From assembly GCA_965554225.1 (NCBI GenBank), contig CBEVZC010000024.1, forward strand, positions 1 to 32,008: a stretch of 32,008 bases of DNA. The letters run 5' to 3'. Made by a program: the position numbers and the translations under genes. The notes below the pieces were generated by a model. The model saw nothing but the letters and a program-made list of their open reading frames with translations. It was not told where the DNA came from and did no database searches. This DNA is from BMS3ABIN04 sp965554225. Lineage in GTDB: Bacteria; Bacteroidota; Ignavibacteria; Ignavibacteriales; Melioribacteraceae. Below are positions 7,869 through 15,693 of the stretch, piece by piece. The stretch's first letter is position 1. The number at the start of each line of letters is the position of its first letter.

Positions 7869-7939
7869 CTGCCGGGAGAGGACTCGAACCTCTACATACG
7901 GCGTCAAAGGCCGCTGTCCTGCCATTAGACGACCCGGCA
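7869..7939 (-). tRNA. tRNA-Gln (anticodon TTG)
   Basis: The full 71-nt cloverleaf is visible on the minus strand: acceptor TGCCGGG pairs with CCCGGCA; D stem GTCT/GGAC; anticodon stem GCGGC/GCCGT around loop CTTTGAC, giving anticodon TTG; T arm AGAGG-TTCGAGT-CCTCT; discriminator G. No CCA is encoded. The first pair is U1-A72, typical of tRNA-Gln. The gene lies inside the spc operon: its 5' end is 7 nt after the rplR stop and its 3' end is 29 nt before rpsE, same strand. Confidence 0.97.
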
Positions 7940-7946
7940 ATAAAAT

Positions 7947-8312
7947 TTATATTTTAATGCCTTCTTCTCTCACACTCTCTGCCAATGCTTTAACTCTACC
8001 ATGATAACGATAGGTATTTCTATCAAAGACAGCTTGAGTAATTCCTTTGTCCGCAGCTTTTTTAGCTAATAACTTACCAACAATTTTACTCTTTTCAACT
8101 TTACCGTTAATCTTATTCAAATCTTCTTCCAAATCTTTCGATAAAGTAGAGGCTGCAACAAGAGTTTTACTATTGGCATCATCAATTAACTGAGCATAAA
8201 TATGATTTAAACTTTTATATACAGAAAGACGTGGTCTTTCACTTGTACCACTAATTTTCTTTCTAATTCTAATTTTTTTTCTTAATCTTAAACTATTCTT
8301 TGTAACTTTCAT
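7947..8312 (-). CDS. rplR: 50S ribosomal protein L18
   Basis: L18 binds 5S rRNA with L5 and L25 in the central protuberance. It is 121 aa with a basic N-terminus (LRLRKKIRIRKKISGTSERPRL), the SVYKSLNHIYAQLIDD motif, and the conserved end FDRNTYRYHGRVKALAESVREEGI. ATG start, 27 nt after rplF. The stop codon is only 7 nt before the tRNA-Gln gene. Confidence 0.98.
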   Translation of the reverse strand: MKVTKNSLRLRKKIRIRKKISGTSERPRLSVYKSLNHIYAQLIDDANSKTLVAASTLSKDLEEDLNKINGKVEKSKIVGKLLAKKAADKGITQAVFDRNTYRYHGRVKALAESVREEGIKI

Positions 8313-8339
8313 CTTTGTTTTTAGCTCCTAAGTAGTATA

Positions 8340-8873
8340 TTAACCGGCTGTTTTACCTGCTTTTCTAATAATAGTTTCATCAGAATATTTAATACCCTTT
8401 CCTTTATAAGGTTCAGGTTTTCTGAATGATCTAATTTTCGCAGCTACCAAGCCGACTAATTCTTTATCAATTCCACTAATTTTTATTTGTGTCGGCTGCG
8501 GAACTTCAAGAGTAATTTCTTCCGGAGGTACAAAGTATATTGGATGAGAATACCCAACATTCAGTAAAAGATTTTTACCTTTAAGTTCAGCTTTATAACC
8601 AACTCCAACTATAATCAATTCTTTAGAATATCCTTTCGAAACACCAGTAACCATATTTTGCAACAAAGCTCTGGTTAATCCGTGTAAAGATCTATTTTCC
8701 CTTTGATCGTTAGGCCTGGTTACAATAATTTCTTCATCTTTAACTTCAATAGAAATATTAGGATGGAAAGTTCTTTCTATTTGACCTAATTTACCTTTTA
8801 CTACTAAAGTTTGGTTATTTTGTTTAACCTCAACATCCTTAATATTTATCGGTTTTTTACCAATTCTTGACAC
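8340..8873 (-). CDS. rplF: 50S ribosomal protein L6
   Basis: L6 lies near the factor-binding site of the large subunit. The 177 aa contain the two L6 repeats; conserved pieces are MSRIGKKPI at the start, HGLTRALLQNMVTGVSKGY in the middle and the end FRKPEPYKGKGIKYSDE plus RKAGKTAG. The start is GTG at 8873, with GGAG at 8884-8881 and a 7-nt spacer. It lies 21 nt after rpsH and 27 nt before rplR. Confidence 0.98.
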   Translation of the reverse strand: MSRIGKKPINIKDVEVKQNNQTLVVKGKLGQIERTFHPNISIEVKDEEIIVTRPNDQRENRSLHGLTRALLQNMVTGVSKGYSKELIIVGVGYKAELKGKNLLLNVGYSHPIYFVPPEEITLEVPQPTQIKISGIDKELVGLVAAKIRSFRKPEPYKGKGIKYSDETIIRKAGKTAG

Positions 8874-8894
8874 TTCTAATCTCCAAGTTAACGA

Positions 8895-9290
8895 TTACCA
8901 AATATGGCAGATAACTTCTCCGCCAACTCCTAAATTTCTTGCTTGTTTATCGGTTAACAACCCTTGCGAGGTTGAAATAATTGCAAGTCCCAAACCATTC
9001 AGTACTCTAGGAATTTCATCCTTTTTAGCATAAACTCTTAATCCAGGCTTACTAATTCTTTGTAAATCAGTAATTGATGATTCCGAATTAACATAATTCA
9101 AATAAACTCGCAGTATATTTTGTTTATTATCTTCAACAACGTTAAAGTCTCTAACAAAATTATTATTTTTCAAGATTTCCGCCATTTTTACCTTCATATT
9201 ATTCGAAGGCATTTCAACAAATTTTTTATCGGCTTTTACAGCATTTCTTATTCTAGTTAAAAAATCTGATATCGGATCAGTAACAGGCAT
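8895..9290 (-). CDS. rpsH: 30S ribosomal protein S8
   Basis: S8 is a primary 16S rRNA binder of the central domain; in E. coli it represses the spc operon. It is 131 aa, starts with MPVTDPISDFLTRIRNA and ends with ISTSQGLLTDKQARNLGVGGEVICHIW, both typical. ATG start with an AAGGAG SD. It lies 15 nt after rpsN. Confidence 0.98.
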   Translation of the reverse strand: MPVTDPISDFLTRIRNAVKADKKFVEMPSNNMKVKMAEILKNNNFVRDFNVVEDNKQNILRVYLNYVNSESSITDLQRISKPGLRVYAKKDEIPRVLNGLGLAIISTSQGLLTDKQARNLGVGGEVICHIW

Positions 9291-9305
9291 TTTATATCTC
9301 CTTTT

Positions 9306-9575
9306 TTACCAACTGGATTTTTTTATTCCCGGAATTTCACCTTTTAGAGCCATTTCTCTAAAAACCAATCTTGAAACTCCAAATTTTCTATAATATGCCC
9401 TGGGCCTTCCAGTAAGCATGCATCTATTTCTCAATCTAACGCGAGAGGAATTTTTAGGTAATTTTTGAAGTCCTTCATAATCACCTTTTTCCTTTAATTC
9501 TTTTCTTAAGGCAGCATATTTATCAACTAATTGTTCTCTTTTAGTTTCTCGAGCTACCAAACATTTTCTTGCCAT
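9306..9575 (-). CDS. rpsN: 30S ribosomal protein S14, long zinc-free form
   Basis: S14 in the 30S head. The 89-aa length marks the long C- type; it keeps only two cysteines (positions 5 and 52) and lacks the two CxxC pairs of the short zinc form. Conserved pieces are RVRLRNRCMLTGRPRAYYRKFGVSR and the C-terminal GEIPGIKKSSW. ATG start. It lies 18 nt after rplE and 15 nt before rpsH. Confidence 0.98.
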   Translation of the reverse strand: MARKCLVARETKREQLVDKYAALRKELKEKGDYEGLQKLPKNSSRVRLRNRCMLTGRPRAYYRKFGVSRLVFREMALKGEIPGIKKSSW

Positions 9576-9593
9576 AATTAACCTTACTTAAAT

Positions 9594-10235
9594 TTATTGA
9601 ATTTCCTTTTTCTTAAAAGGAATACCAAAAGCCATTAATAATTCATAAGCTTCTTTATCACTTTGTGCGGATGTAACGAAAGTAATATCCATCCCCAAAA
9701 CTCTATTAACTTTATCAACATCAATTTCCGGGAAAATAATTTGTTCTTTTACACCTAAAGTATAATTGCCTCGTCCGTCAAAAGATTTATCCGGTATTCC
9801 CCTAAAATCTCTAACCCTTGGTAATGCCGTAGCAATAAGTCTATCTAAAAATTCATACATTCGCTCTCTTCTCAAAGTAACTTTTGCACCAATCTTCATT
9901 CCTTCTCTTAATTTAAAATTGGAGATTGATTTCTTTGCAATTCTTACCGAGGCTTTTTGACCTGTAATAGTAGCTAAATGATTCATGGCTTCATCCAAAA
10001 CTTTAGAGTCTTGAATTGCGGAGCCCACACCCATATTAACAACTATTTTTTCTAACTTAGGCACTTGCATTATACTTTTATATGAAAACTGTTTCATTAG
10101 TTTCGGAATAATATCGCTTTTATACTTTTCAAATAATCGCGGTGTTATCTTCTCAACAGCTTTCTTTTCTTCAACCGGTTTTTTTGCAGTACTTTTTTTC
10201 TTACTTCCTGTTTCTTTTTGTGTTTTCTTAGCCAT
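9594..10235 (-). CDS. rplE: 50S ribosomal protein L5 with lysine-rich N-terminal extension
   Basis: L5 binds 5S rRNA and contacts the P-site tRNA from the central protuberance. The L5 core starts near residue 31 (PRLFEKYKSDIIPKLMKQF) and includes QVPKLEKIVVNMGVG, GMKIGAKVTLR and DVDKVNRVLGMDITFVTSA. The total of 213 aa is about 30 longer than usual: residues 1-30 are rich in Lys, Thr and Ala. No ATG, GTG or TTG lies in frame between the ATG at 10235 and the Met inside the core (residue 47), so the extension must be translated. The SD is weak. Standard place between rplX and rpsN. Confidence 0.97.
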   Translation of the reverse strand: MAKKTQKETGSKKKSTAKKPVEEKKAVEKITPRLFEKYKSDIIPKLMKQFSYKSIMQVPKLEKIVVNMGVGSAIQDSKVLDEAMNHLATITGQKASVRIAKKSISNFKLREGMKIGAKVTLRRERMYEFLDRLIATALPRVRDFRGIPDKSFDGRGNYTLGVKEQIIFPEIDVDKVNRVLGMDITFVTSAQSDKEAYELLMAFGIPFKKKEIQ

Positions 10236-10263
10236 ATTTATATCTCAACAACCATTTTAAAAA

Positions 10264-10596
10264 TTATGGTAACATTTCTCCAGTTAATTTACTAATTCTA
10301 GCACTTCTTTTTTTGCCCGACTTTTCATCAATAATAATTTTCTTACCTATTCTGGAAGGTTCATTTGTTTTTGGATCCAAAATCATAAGATTGGAAACAT
10401 GAATTGGAGCCTCTTTTTCAATGATACCCCCTTGAGGGTTTTGCTGATTTGGTTTAGTGTGTCTTTTTCTAATATTAACACCTTCAACTATCACACGATT
10501 TTTTTTAGGATAAACTTTAAGAACTTTCCCGGTTTTCCCTAAATAGTTTCCTGCAATTACTATAACTTTATCATCTTTTTTAATTTTCATTTTCAT
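10264..10596 (-). CDS. rplX: 50S ribosomal protein L24
   Basis: L24 is one of the two assembly initiators of the 50S subunit. It is 110 aa with an N-terminal KOW motif (DKVIVIAGNYLGKTGKVLKVYPKKNRVIVEGVN) and the HTKPNQQNPQGGIIEKEAPIHVSN block. ATG at 10596 is taken as the start. A second in-frame ATG at 10590 is better spaced from an upstream AAAGG (8 nt against 2 nt) and may be the real one. It lies 10 nt after rplN. Confidence 0.97.
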   Translation of the reverse strand: MKMKIKKDDKVIVIAGNYLGKTGKVLKVYPKKNRVIVEGVNIRKRHTKPNQQNPQGGIIEKEAPIHVSNLMILDPKTNEPSRIGKKIIIDEKSGKKRSARISKLTGEMLP

Positions 10597-10606
10597 AACC
10601 TTTGGT

Positions 10607-10975
10607 TTATAACACTTCCGGAGCTAAAGAAATAATTTTCATAAATTTCTTATCCCTTAACTCCCTTGCCACGGGTCCAAATATTCTAGTACCTCTCGGT
10701 TCATTCTGAGGATTTAATAATACTGCTGCATTTTCGTCAAAGCGAATATAAGAACCATCTTTTCTACGAATTTCTTTTTTTGTCCTTACCACAACAGCTC
10801 TTGAAACTTCACCTTTTTTAACAACGGCGTTAGGTAATGCCGCTTTAACGGAAACAACAATTAAGTCTCCAACGCTAGCATATCTTCTATTACTACCGCC
10901 TAAAACTCTAATACACCTTACTCTTTTTGCGCCTGAATTGTCAGCAACAACTAAGTTTGTTTCTTCTTGTACCAT
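10607..10975 (-). CDS. rplN: 50S ribosomal protein L14
   Basis: L14 forms part of intersubunit bridges next to L19. The 122 aa match the family length. Diagnostic segments are ETNLVVADNSGAKRVRCIRVLGG, the GEVSRAVVVRTKKEIRRKDGSYIRFDENAAVL core and the RGTRIFGPVARELRDK region. ATG start, 27 nt after rpsQ. It is the first gene of the spc block. Confidence 0.98.
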   Translation of the reverse strand: MVQEETNLVVADNSGAKRVRCIRVLGGSNRRYASVGDLIVVSVKAALPNAVVKKGEVSRAVVVRTKKEIRRKDGSYIRFDENAAVLLNPQNEPRGTRIFGPVARELRDKKFMKIISLAPEVL

Positions 10976-11002
10976 TTAATTCTTTCTCCTTTTCAAACGC
11001 TG

Positions 11003-11260
11003 TTACTTAGCTTTTTCAATAATTTCGACTAATCGCCAATTTTTTCTTTTACTTAAAGGTCTAGTTTCCATAATTTTAACAACATCACCCGGTTTACATT
11101 CATTCTTTGCATCATGCGCCATTAAATTAGTAGTTTTCTTAAAATACTTTTTATAAATAGGATGAGCGACTTTTCTTTCTATCTTTACTAAAATGCTTTT
11201 ATCCATTTTGTTTTTTGTAACAACACCAACTCTTGTTTTCCTTAATCCTTTATTTTCCAT
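11003..11260 (-). CDS. rpsQ: 30S ribosomal protein S17
   Basis: S17 is an OB-fold primary 16S rRNA binder. It is 85 aa with the typical RKTRVGVVTKNKMDKSILVKIER start, the HPIYKKYFKKTTNLMAHD middle and the GDVVKIMETRPLSKRKNWRLVE end. ATG start. It lies 20 nt after rpmC and ends the S10 block. Confidence 0.98.
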   Translation of the reverse strand: MENKGLRKTRVGVVTKNKMDKSILVKIERKVAHPIYKKYFKKTTNLMAHDAKNECKPGDVVKIMETRPLSKRKNWRLVEIIEKAK

Positions 11261-11280
11261 CTTATGGAATAACTCCTTAT

Positions 11281-11493
11281 TTATTTTTCAGATTTCTTCG
11301 CATCTTGAAGTTCTCGTTCACGTAGAACTGTTTTCATGCGAGCAATATCTCTTTTTACTGTTTTTAATTTAGCCGTATTTGTTAAACTCTTCAGTTCGTT
11401 TTGAAATTTTAAGTCAACAAGATTATTTTCTTCTTCTGCAATTCTCTTAATAAGCTCATCATTTTTCATTTCTCTAATTTCATAAATTTTCAT
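11281..11493 (-). CDS. rpmC: 50S ribosomal protein L29
   Basis: L29 is a two-helix protein at the polypeptide exit tunnel beside L23. It is 70 aa and begins MKIYEIREMKNDELIKRIAE, with conserved LVDLKFQNELKSLTN and KTVKRDIARMKTVLRERE. ATG start, 18 nt after rplP, 20 nt before rpsQ. Confidence 0.97.
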   Translation of the reverse strand: MKIYEIREMKNDELIKRIAEEENNLVDLKFQNELKSLTNTAKLKTVKRDIARMKTVLRERELQDAKKSEK

Positions 11494-11511
11494 AATAAAG
11501 CACCTTATATT

Positions 11512-11928
11512 TTATTCGTAATCGGGTCTTGAAACTATTTTAACTTTAATTGGTAATTTATACGATGCTAATTTTAATGCATCCATAGCAATTTCTTTAG
11601 ACACTCCGGCAACTTCGAACATAACCCTTCCTCTTCTAACAGGGGCAACCCAAAATTCAGGAGCTCCTTTTCCTTTACCCATTCTAGTTTCCAACGGTTT
11701 TTTTGAAACCGGTTTGTCAGGAAAGATTCTTATCCAAACTTTACCGTCTCTTTTCATTTTACGAGTTATTGCCACCCTACAAGATTCTATTTGTCTACTG
11801 GTTATCCAAGCCGGTTCCAAAGCTTTAAGACCAAAGTCTCCAAAACTTACTCTATGTCCACGTGTGGATTTACCCTTCATTTTTCCACGCTGGGATTTTC
11901 TAAATTTTACTCTTTTCGGCATTAACAT
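11512..11928 (-). CDS. rplP: 50S ribosomal protein L16
   Basis: L16 contacts the A-site tRNA elbow and helps organise the peptidyl transferase centre. It is 138 aa and starts MLMPKRVKFRKSQRGKMKG, the usual start. Conserved pieces include FGDFGLKALEPAWITSRQIE, GKVWIRIFPDKPVSKKPLETRMGKGKG and PEFWVAPVRRGRVMFE. ATG at 11928 with an AAGGAG SD (11943-11938) and a 9-nt spacer. It lies 20 nt after rpsC. Confidence 0.98.
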   Translation of the reverse strand: MLMPKRVKFRKSQRGKMKGKSTRGHRVSFGDFGLKALEPAWITSRQIESCRVAITRKMKRDGKVWIRIFPDKPVSKKPLETRMGKGKGAPEFWVAPVRRGRVMFEVAGVSKEIAMDALKLASYKLPIKVKIVSRPDYE

Positions 11929-11948
11929 AATTTATCGCTCCTTAAAAC

Positions 11949-12590
11949 TTATTCTGAAACTCTTTTGCCCAACACTTCACCTCGGCATATCCAAACTTTA
12001 ACACCAATGGTACCATAAATAGTATAAGACGTTGCAGCAGCATAATCTATATCAGCGCGAAGTGTATGAAGAGGGATTCTCCCGTCCTTATATTGTTCAG
12101 TTCTAGCCATTTCTGCTCCACCAAGTCTGCCGGAACACATAATTTTAATACCTTGTGCTCCCATCCTCATGGAAGAAGTAATTGCCTGCTTCATAGCTCT
12201 TCTAAAAGAAATTCTTCCTCGCAATTGATTCGCAATATTTTCAGCTACCAAATACGCATCCAACTCAGGCCTTTTTATTTCGCTAATCTGTACTTTAACT
12301 TCTTTGCTTGTAAGTTGCTTTAACTCTTGCTCTAACTGAGTAATTTCTTTACCACTTTTCCCAATTACAACACCAGGTCTTGAAGTATGCAATGTTAAGA
12401 TAATGTTCTTGGAAGTTCTATCAATAATAATTCGCGATACACCTGCTTTAATTAATCTTTTTCTAATATAAGAACGAATTTTATTATCTTCTTTTAATTT
12501 TGGAGCATAACTTTTATTTTCGTACCAATTAGATTCCCAGCCTCTAATTACTCCAACTCTAAGACCTATAGGATTTGTTTTCTGACCCAA
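11949..12590 (-). CDS. rpsC: 30S ribosomal protein S3
   Basis: S3 lies at the mRNA entry pore and has helicase-linked residues in the family. It is 213 aa, somewhat shorter than the E. coli protein (233). It begins with canonical MGQKTNPIGLRVG; the type II KH loop GVVIGKSG is at residues 73-80; the C-terminal domain has MKQAITSSMRMGAQGIKIMCSGRL. The start codon is TTG at 12590, with an AGGAGG SD at 12601-12596 and a 5-nt spacer. It lies 14 nt after rplV. Confidence 0.98.
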   Translation of the reverse strand: MGQKTNPIGLRVGVIRGWESNWYENKSYAPKLKEDNKIRSYIRKRLIKAGVSRIIIDRTSKNIILTLHTSRPGVVIGKSGKEITQLEQELKQLTSKEVKVQISEIKRPELDAYLVAENIANQLRGRISFRRAMKQAITSSMRMGAQGIKIMCSGRLGGAEMARTEQYKDGRIPLHTLRADIDYAAATSYTIYGTIGVKVWICRGEVLGKRVSE

Positions 12591-12604
12591 ATGTTCCTCC
12601 TAAA

Positions 12605-12949
12605 TTACCTTTTTGTCGCAACTACAATTGTTAAATGATTTGATCTTTTCCTAACTCTGTAAGCTCTACCCATAGGAGCAGGCAACATTCTTTTCAACGT
12701 TGGTCCTTGGTTAACAAAAGCTTCTTGAACAAATAATTCCGAAACCTCGTGCTTATTATCTTCGTCTTTATTAAACAAATTAGAGATTGCAGAACGTAAC
12801 ACTTTTTCTACATCTCTAGCGGCATATTTTGTACTAAAATGCAATATCTCAATAGCCTTATCAACGGATTCACCTCGAATCATATCAATCACTAACCTCA
12901 TTTTACGAGGTGAAGAACCGATATATTTATGCGTAGCTTTGGCTTCCAT
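12605..12949 (-). CDS. rplV: 50S ribosomal protein L22
   Basis: L22 lines the nascent-peptide tunnel with its long beta hairpin. It is 114 aa with the SSPRKMRLVIDMIRGESVDKAIEIL motif and the hairpin region GPTLKRMLPAPMGRAYRVRKRSNHLTIVV. ATG start with an AAGG-type SD. It lies between rpsS and rpsC as usual. Confidence 0.98.
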   Translation of the reverse strand: MEAKATHKYIGSSPRKMRLVIDMIRGESVDKAIEILHFSTKYAARDVEKVLRSAISNLFNKDEDNKHEVSELFVQEAFVNQGPTLKRMLPAPMGRAYRVRKRSNHLTIVVATKR

Positions 12950-12967
12950 AATTCCTTTTCTCCAATA

Positions 12968-13258
12968 TTATTTCTTTAATCTAGAAGCTTTTTCTGCTTT
13001 CGTACCAGGATGACCTCTAAAAATTCTAGTGGGAGAAAACTCCCCTAATTTATGGCCAACCATATTTTCCGAAATATAAACCGGGATCATTTTATTACCA
13101 TTATGAACTGCAATTGTATGTCCGACAAATTCCGGCGAAATCGTACTTGCTCTAGACCAAGTTTTAACTATTTTTTTTTGGTTAGTTTCGTTTAGTTTAC
13201 GGATTTTAGCTAAAAGCTTATAATCTATAAATGGTCCTTTCTTAATTGATCTTGGCAT
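12968..13258 (-). CDS. rpsS: 30S ribosomal protein S19
   Basis: S19 in the 30S head makes a complex with S13 near the A and P sites. It is 96 aa and starts MPRSIKKGPFIDYKLL, with WSRASTISPEFVGHTIAVHNG and MVGHKLGEFSPTRIFRGHPG. ATG start 7 nt after rplB. Confidence 0.98.
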   Translation of the reverse strand: MPRSIKKGPFIDYKLLAKIRKLNETNQKKIVKTWSRASTISPEFVGHTIAVHNGNKMIPVYISENMVGHKLGEFSPTRIFRGHPGTKAEKASRLKK

Positions 13259-13265
13259 AACTTAT

Positions 13266-14093
13266 CTAACCTTTTCTTCTTTTTATAATATATTTATTAG
13301 ATTCTTTTCTCACACTTCTTGTTTTTAATCCCTTTGCTTTTTGTCCCCAAGGAGAAACCGGATGACCTCCACCGGAAGATCTACCTTCTCCACCACCCAT
13401 CGGGTGATCAACCGGATTCATAGCAACACCTCGAACTTTAGGTCTTTTTCCCAACCAACGTGTTCGGCCTGCTTTACCGATACTGATATTTTCATGATCA
13501 GTATTTCCAACAGATCCGTAAGTTGCCATACATTCAAGACTTACTAATCTAATTTCGCCGGATGGCATTTTAAGTTGAGCATAATTCCCTTCTTTTGCCA
13601 TTAATTGAACTTCACTACCGGCGGATCTTGCAATCTGAGCACCTTTACCTGGTTTCAGTTCAATATTATGAACAATACTTCCAAGAGGCATTTCTTTTAA
13701 CTTTAATGCGTTACCAATTTTAATTTCAACACCTTCACCCGATACCACAGTTTCGCCAACTTTTAATCCTTTGGGAGCAAGTATATATCTTTTTTCGCCA
13801 TCGGCATAATGCAAAAGAGCAATAAGAGCAGATCTGTTAGGATCATATTCAATTGAAAACACTTTTGCAGGAACATTAAATTTATCTCTTTTAAAATCTA
13901 TAATTCTATATTTACGTTTATGTCCGCCACCTCTATGACGCGATGTAACTCGACCTAAATTATTTCTTCCACCACTCTTTTTCAATTTTGAAGTGAGTGA
14001 TTTTTCAGGATTAGTTTTTGTTACCTCTTCAAAGGTAGAGATAGACATATATCTCGTACCAGGTGTCATAGGTTTTAATTTTCTTATTGCCAT
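13266..14093 (-). CDS. rplB: 50S ribosomal protein L2
   Basis: L2 is essential for subunit association and lies near the peptidyl transferase centre. It is 275 aa, normal length. The N-terminal OB-like domain contains GRNNLGRVTSRHRGGGHKRKYR; the C-terminal region has MNPVDHPMGGGEGRSSGGGHP, and H230 in it is the counterpart of E. coli His229. ATG start, 22 nt after rplW. Confidence 0.98.
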   Translation of the reverse strand: MAIRKLKPMTPGTRYMSISTFEEVTKTNPEKSLTSKLKKSGGRNNLGRVTSRHRGGGHKRKYRIIDFKRDKFNVPAKVFSIEYDPNRSALIALLHYADGEKRYILAPKGLKVGETVVSGEGVEIKIGNALKLKEMPLGSIVHNIELKPGKGAQIARSAGSEVQLMAKEGNYAQLKMPSGEIRLVSLECMATYGSVGNTDHENISIGKAGRTRWLGKRPKVRGVAMNPVDHPMGGGEGRSSGGGHPVSPWGQKAKGLKTRSVRKESNKYIIKRRKG

Positions 14094-14115
14094 CTATCTC
14101 TCCGCATCAACCTTA

Positions 14116-14409
14116 TTAAACTTCACCAAACAAATCAATTGTTTGACCTTCTTTCAGTGTAATAATTGCTTTTTTATATCTTGGTGTTTTACCGCTAAAT
14201 CTACCTTTTTTAGTAAATTGTGTTTTTGTTTTGCCACTGTTTCTAATAGTATTAACCGATACAACATCAACATTAAATTTACTTTTAACTGCTTTTGCAA
14301 TTTCAATTTTATTTGCATCTAGCTGAACAATAAAACCGTACTTATTTTCTTTTTCTGTTAGATCTGTCATCTTTTCTGTAACAAGCGGTCTAATTAAAAT
14401 TTTCTTCAT
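14116..14409 (-). CDS. rplW: 50S ribosomal protein L23
   Basis: L23 is at the tunnel exit and docks SRP and trigger factor. It is 97 aa with the IRPLVTEKMTDL start, the YGFIVQLDANKIEIAKAVKSKF segment and the GKTPRYKKAIITLKEGQTIDLF end. ATG start. It lies 18 nt after rplD and 22 nt before rplB. Confidence 0.97.
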   Translation of the reverse strand: MKKILIRPLVTEKMTDLTEKENKYGFIVQLDANKIEIAKAVKSKFNVDVVSVNTIRNSGKTKTQFTKKGRFSGKTPRYKKAIITLKEGQTIDLFGEV

Positions 14410-14427
14410 CTTTAACTGCTCTATAAT

Positions 14428-15054
14428 TTAATGAAATGTATTGGTTAAATTTTCTAAAGCACCCTTTTGCAAAATCAAAACTTGATTATTAAGCAGTTCA
14501 TAGGCATTAGCTTTATAGCCCTCCAGTACATTAACGTTTTTAATATTTGTACTTGACTTATAAACATTTGAAAGCGTACCATTTGTAAGTATCAATGTTT
14601 TCTTATCACTAACTTTTAGGGAGCTTAATACATCAGACAAACTTTTGGTTTTAGGAGTATCAAAATCAAAATCTTCAACAACCATAATTTGATTATTCTT
14701 AGCTTTAATAGATAACGCAGATTTTCTAGCCAATCTCTTAACTTTTTTATTCAGCTTCTGAGTATATTTATGAGGTTTAGGTCCAAATATAGTTCCGCCG
14801 CCAATCCACAACGGTGATCTTGTTGTACCTGCTCTAGCACCACCTCTGCCTTTTTGACGCCAAGGTTTTCTACCGCCGCCTCTGACTTCATTTCTTTCTT
14901 TAGCTTTATGCGTACCTTGCCTTTGATTAGCCAAATAAGATTTAACAGCTAAATAAACTACATGATCATTAGGTTCTATTTCGAATATCTCTTTGGATAA
15001 TTCAACGGTCTCACCAGACTTAGAACCATCTATTTTATAAACATCAGCCTTCAT
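14428..15054 (-). CDS. rplD: 50S ribosomal protein L4
   Basis: L4 reaches the nascent-chain tunnel with an extended loop; in E. coli it represses the S10 operon. It is 208 aa. The loop region GGGRKPWRQKGRGGARAG and SPLWIGGGTIFGPKPHKY are unmistakable, and the KPWRQKG stretch is the place where macrolide-resistance changes arise elsewhere; it looks wild type here. ATG start, 9 nt after rplC. Confidence 0.98.
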   Translation of the reverse strand: MKADVYKIDGSKSGETVELSKEIFEIEPNDHVVYLAVKSYLANQRQGTHKAKERNEVRGGGRKPWRQKGRGGARAGTTRSPLWIGGGTIFGPKPHKYTQKLNKKVKRLARKSALSIKAKNNQIMVVEDFDFDTPKTKSLSDVLSSLKVSDKKTLILTNGTLSNVYKSSTNIKNVNVLEGYKANAYELLNNQVLILQKGALENLTNTFH

Positions 15055-15063
15055 GATAATCCA

Positions 15064-15684
15064 TTACTTATTAATTTCAACAATTGAGTTTACGGCACCC
15101 GGTATTGCACCTTTTACCATAATTATATTTTCATCTTCAATAATTTTAATAATTTTTAATCCTTTAGTAGTAACTTGATCTCCACCCATTCTTCCAGCCA
15201 TTTTAGTCCCCTTGAGCACTCTGGAAGGATAAGAACTTTGTCCAATTGAACCTGGATGTCTTAACCTGTCTTTTTGTCCATGGGTTGCACCGCCGACACC
15301 ACCAAAACCGTGTCTTCTCATAACACCTTGGAATCCTTTACCCTTGCTAATTCCGGAGACTTTAACCATATCACCTTCAGAGAATATATCCACCTTAATT
15401 TCATCCCCAGGTTTAACAGTATTAACATCGAAGTTCCTGAATTCTTTAAGTTTTCTAGGAGGATTTAATTTTAGATTTTTAAATTCCGTAAGTTGAGCTT
15501 TATTTACTTTTTTCTTCTTTTTAGATCCAAATCCCATCTGGATAGCTTCATAACCATCTTTTTCGATAGTTCTTATCTTGTAAACATAACAAGGACCGGT
15601 TTCTATAACAGATACAGGGATCAATCTACCATCATCTGTAAAGATATTTGTCATTCCTTTTTTTATACCAATAAGTCCAGGCAT
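15064..15684 (-). CDS. rplC: 50S ribosomal protein L3
   Basis: L3 is one of the first proteins in 50S assembly and extends towards the peptidyl transferase centre. It is 206 aa. It begins MPGLIGIKKGMTNIF and carries the GISKGKGFQGVMRRHGFGG, ATHGQKDRLRHPGSIGQ and KGTKMAGRMGGDQVT blocks. ATG start, 9 nt after rpsJ. Confidence 0.98.
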   Translation of the reverse strand: MPGLIGIKKGMTNIFTDDGRLIPVSVIETGPCYVYKIRTIEKDGYEAIQMGFGSKKKKKVNKAQLTEFKNLKLNPPRKLKEFRNFDVNTVKPGDEIKVDIFSEGDMVKVSGISKGKGFQGVMRRHGFGGVGGATHGQKDRLRHPGSIGQSSYPSRVLKGTKMAGRMGGDQVTTKGLKIIKIIEDENIIMVKGAIPGAVNSIVEINK

Positions 15685-15693
15685 TTTCTATTC

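Noticed and set aside
7442..7957. Plus-strand open frame of 171 codons across rpsE and tRNA-Gln
   Set aside because: It runs antisense to the S5 gene and through a tRNA, has no recognisable domain, and is explained by codon use on the other strand.
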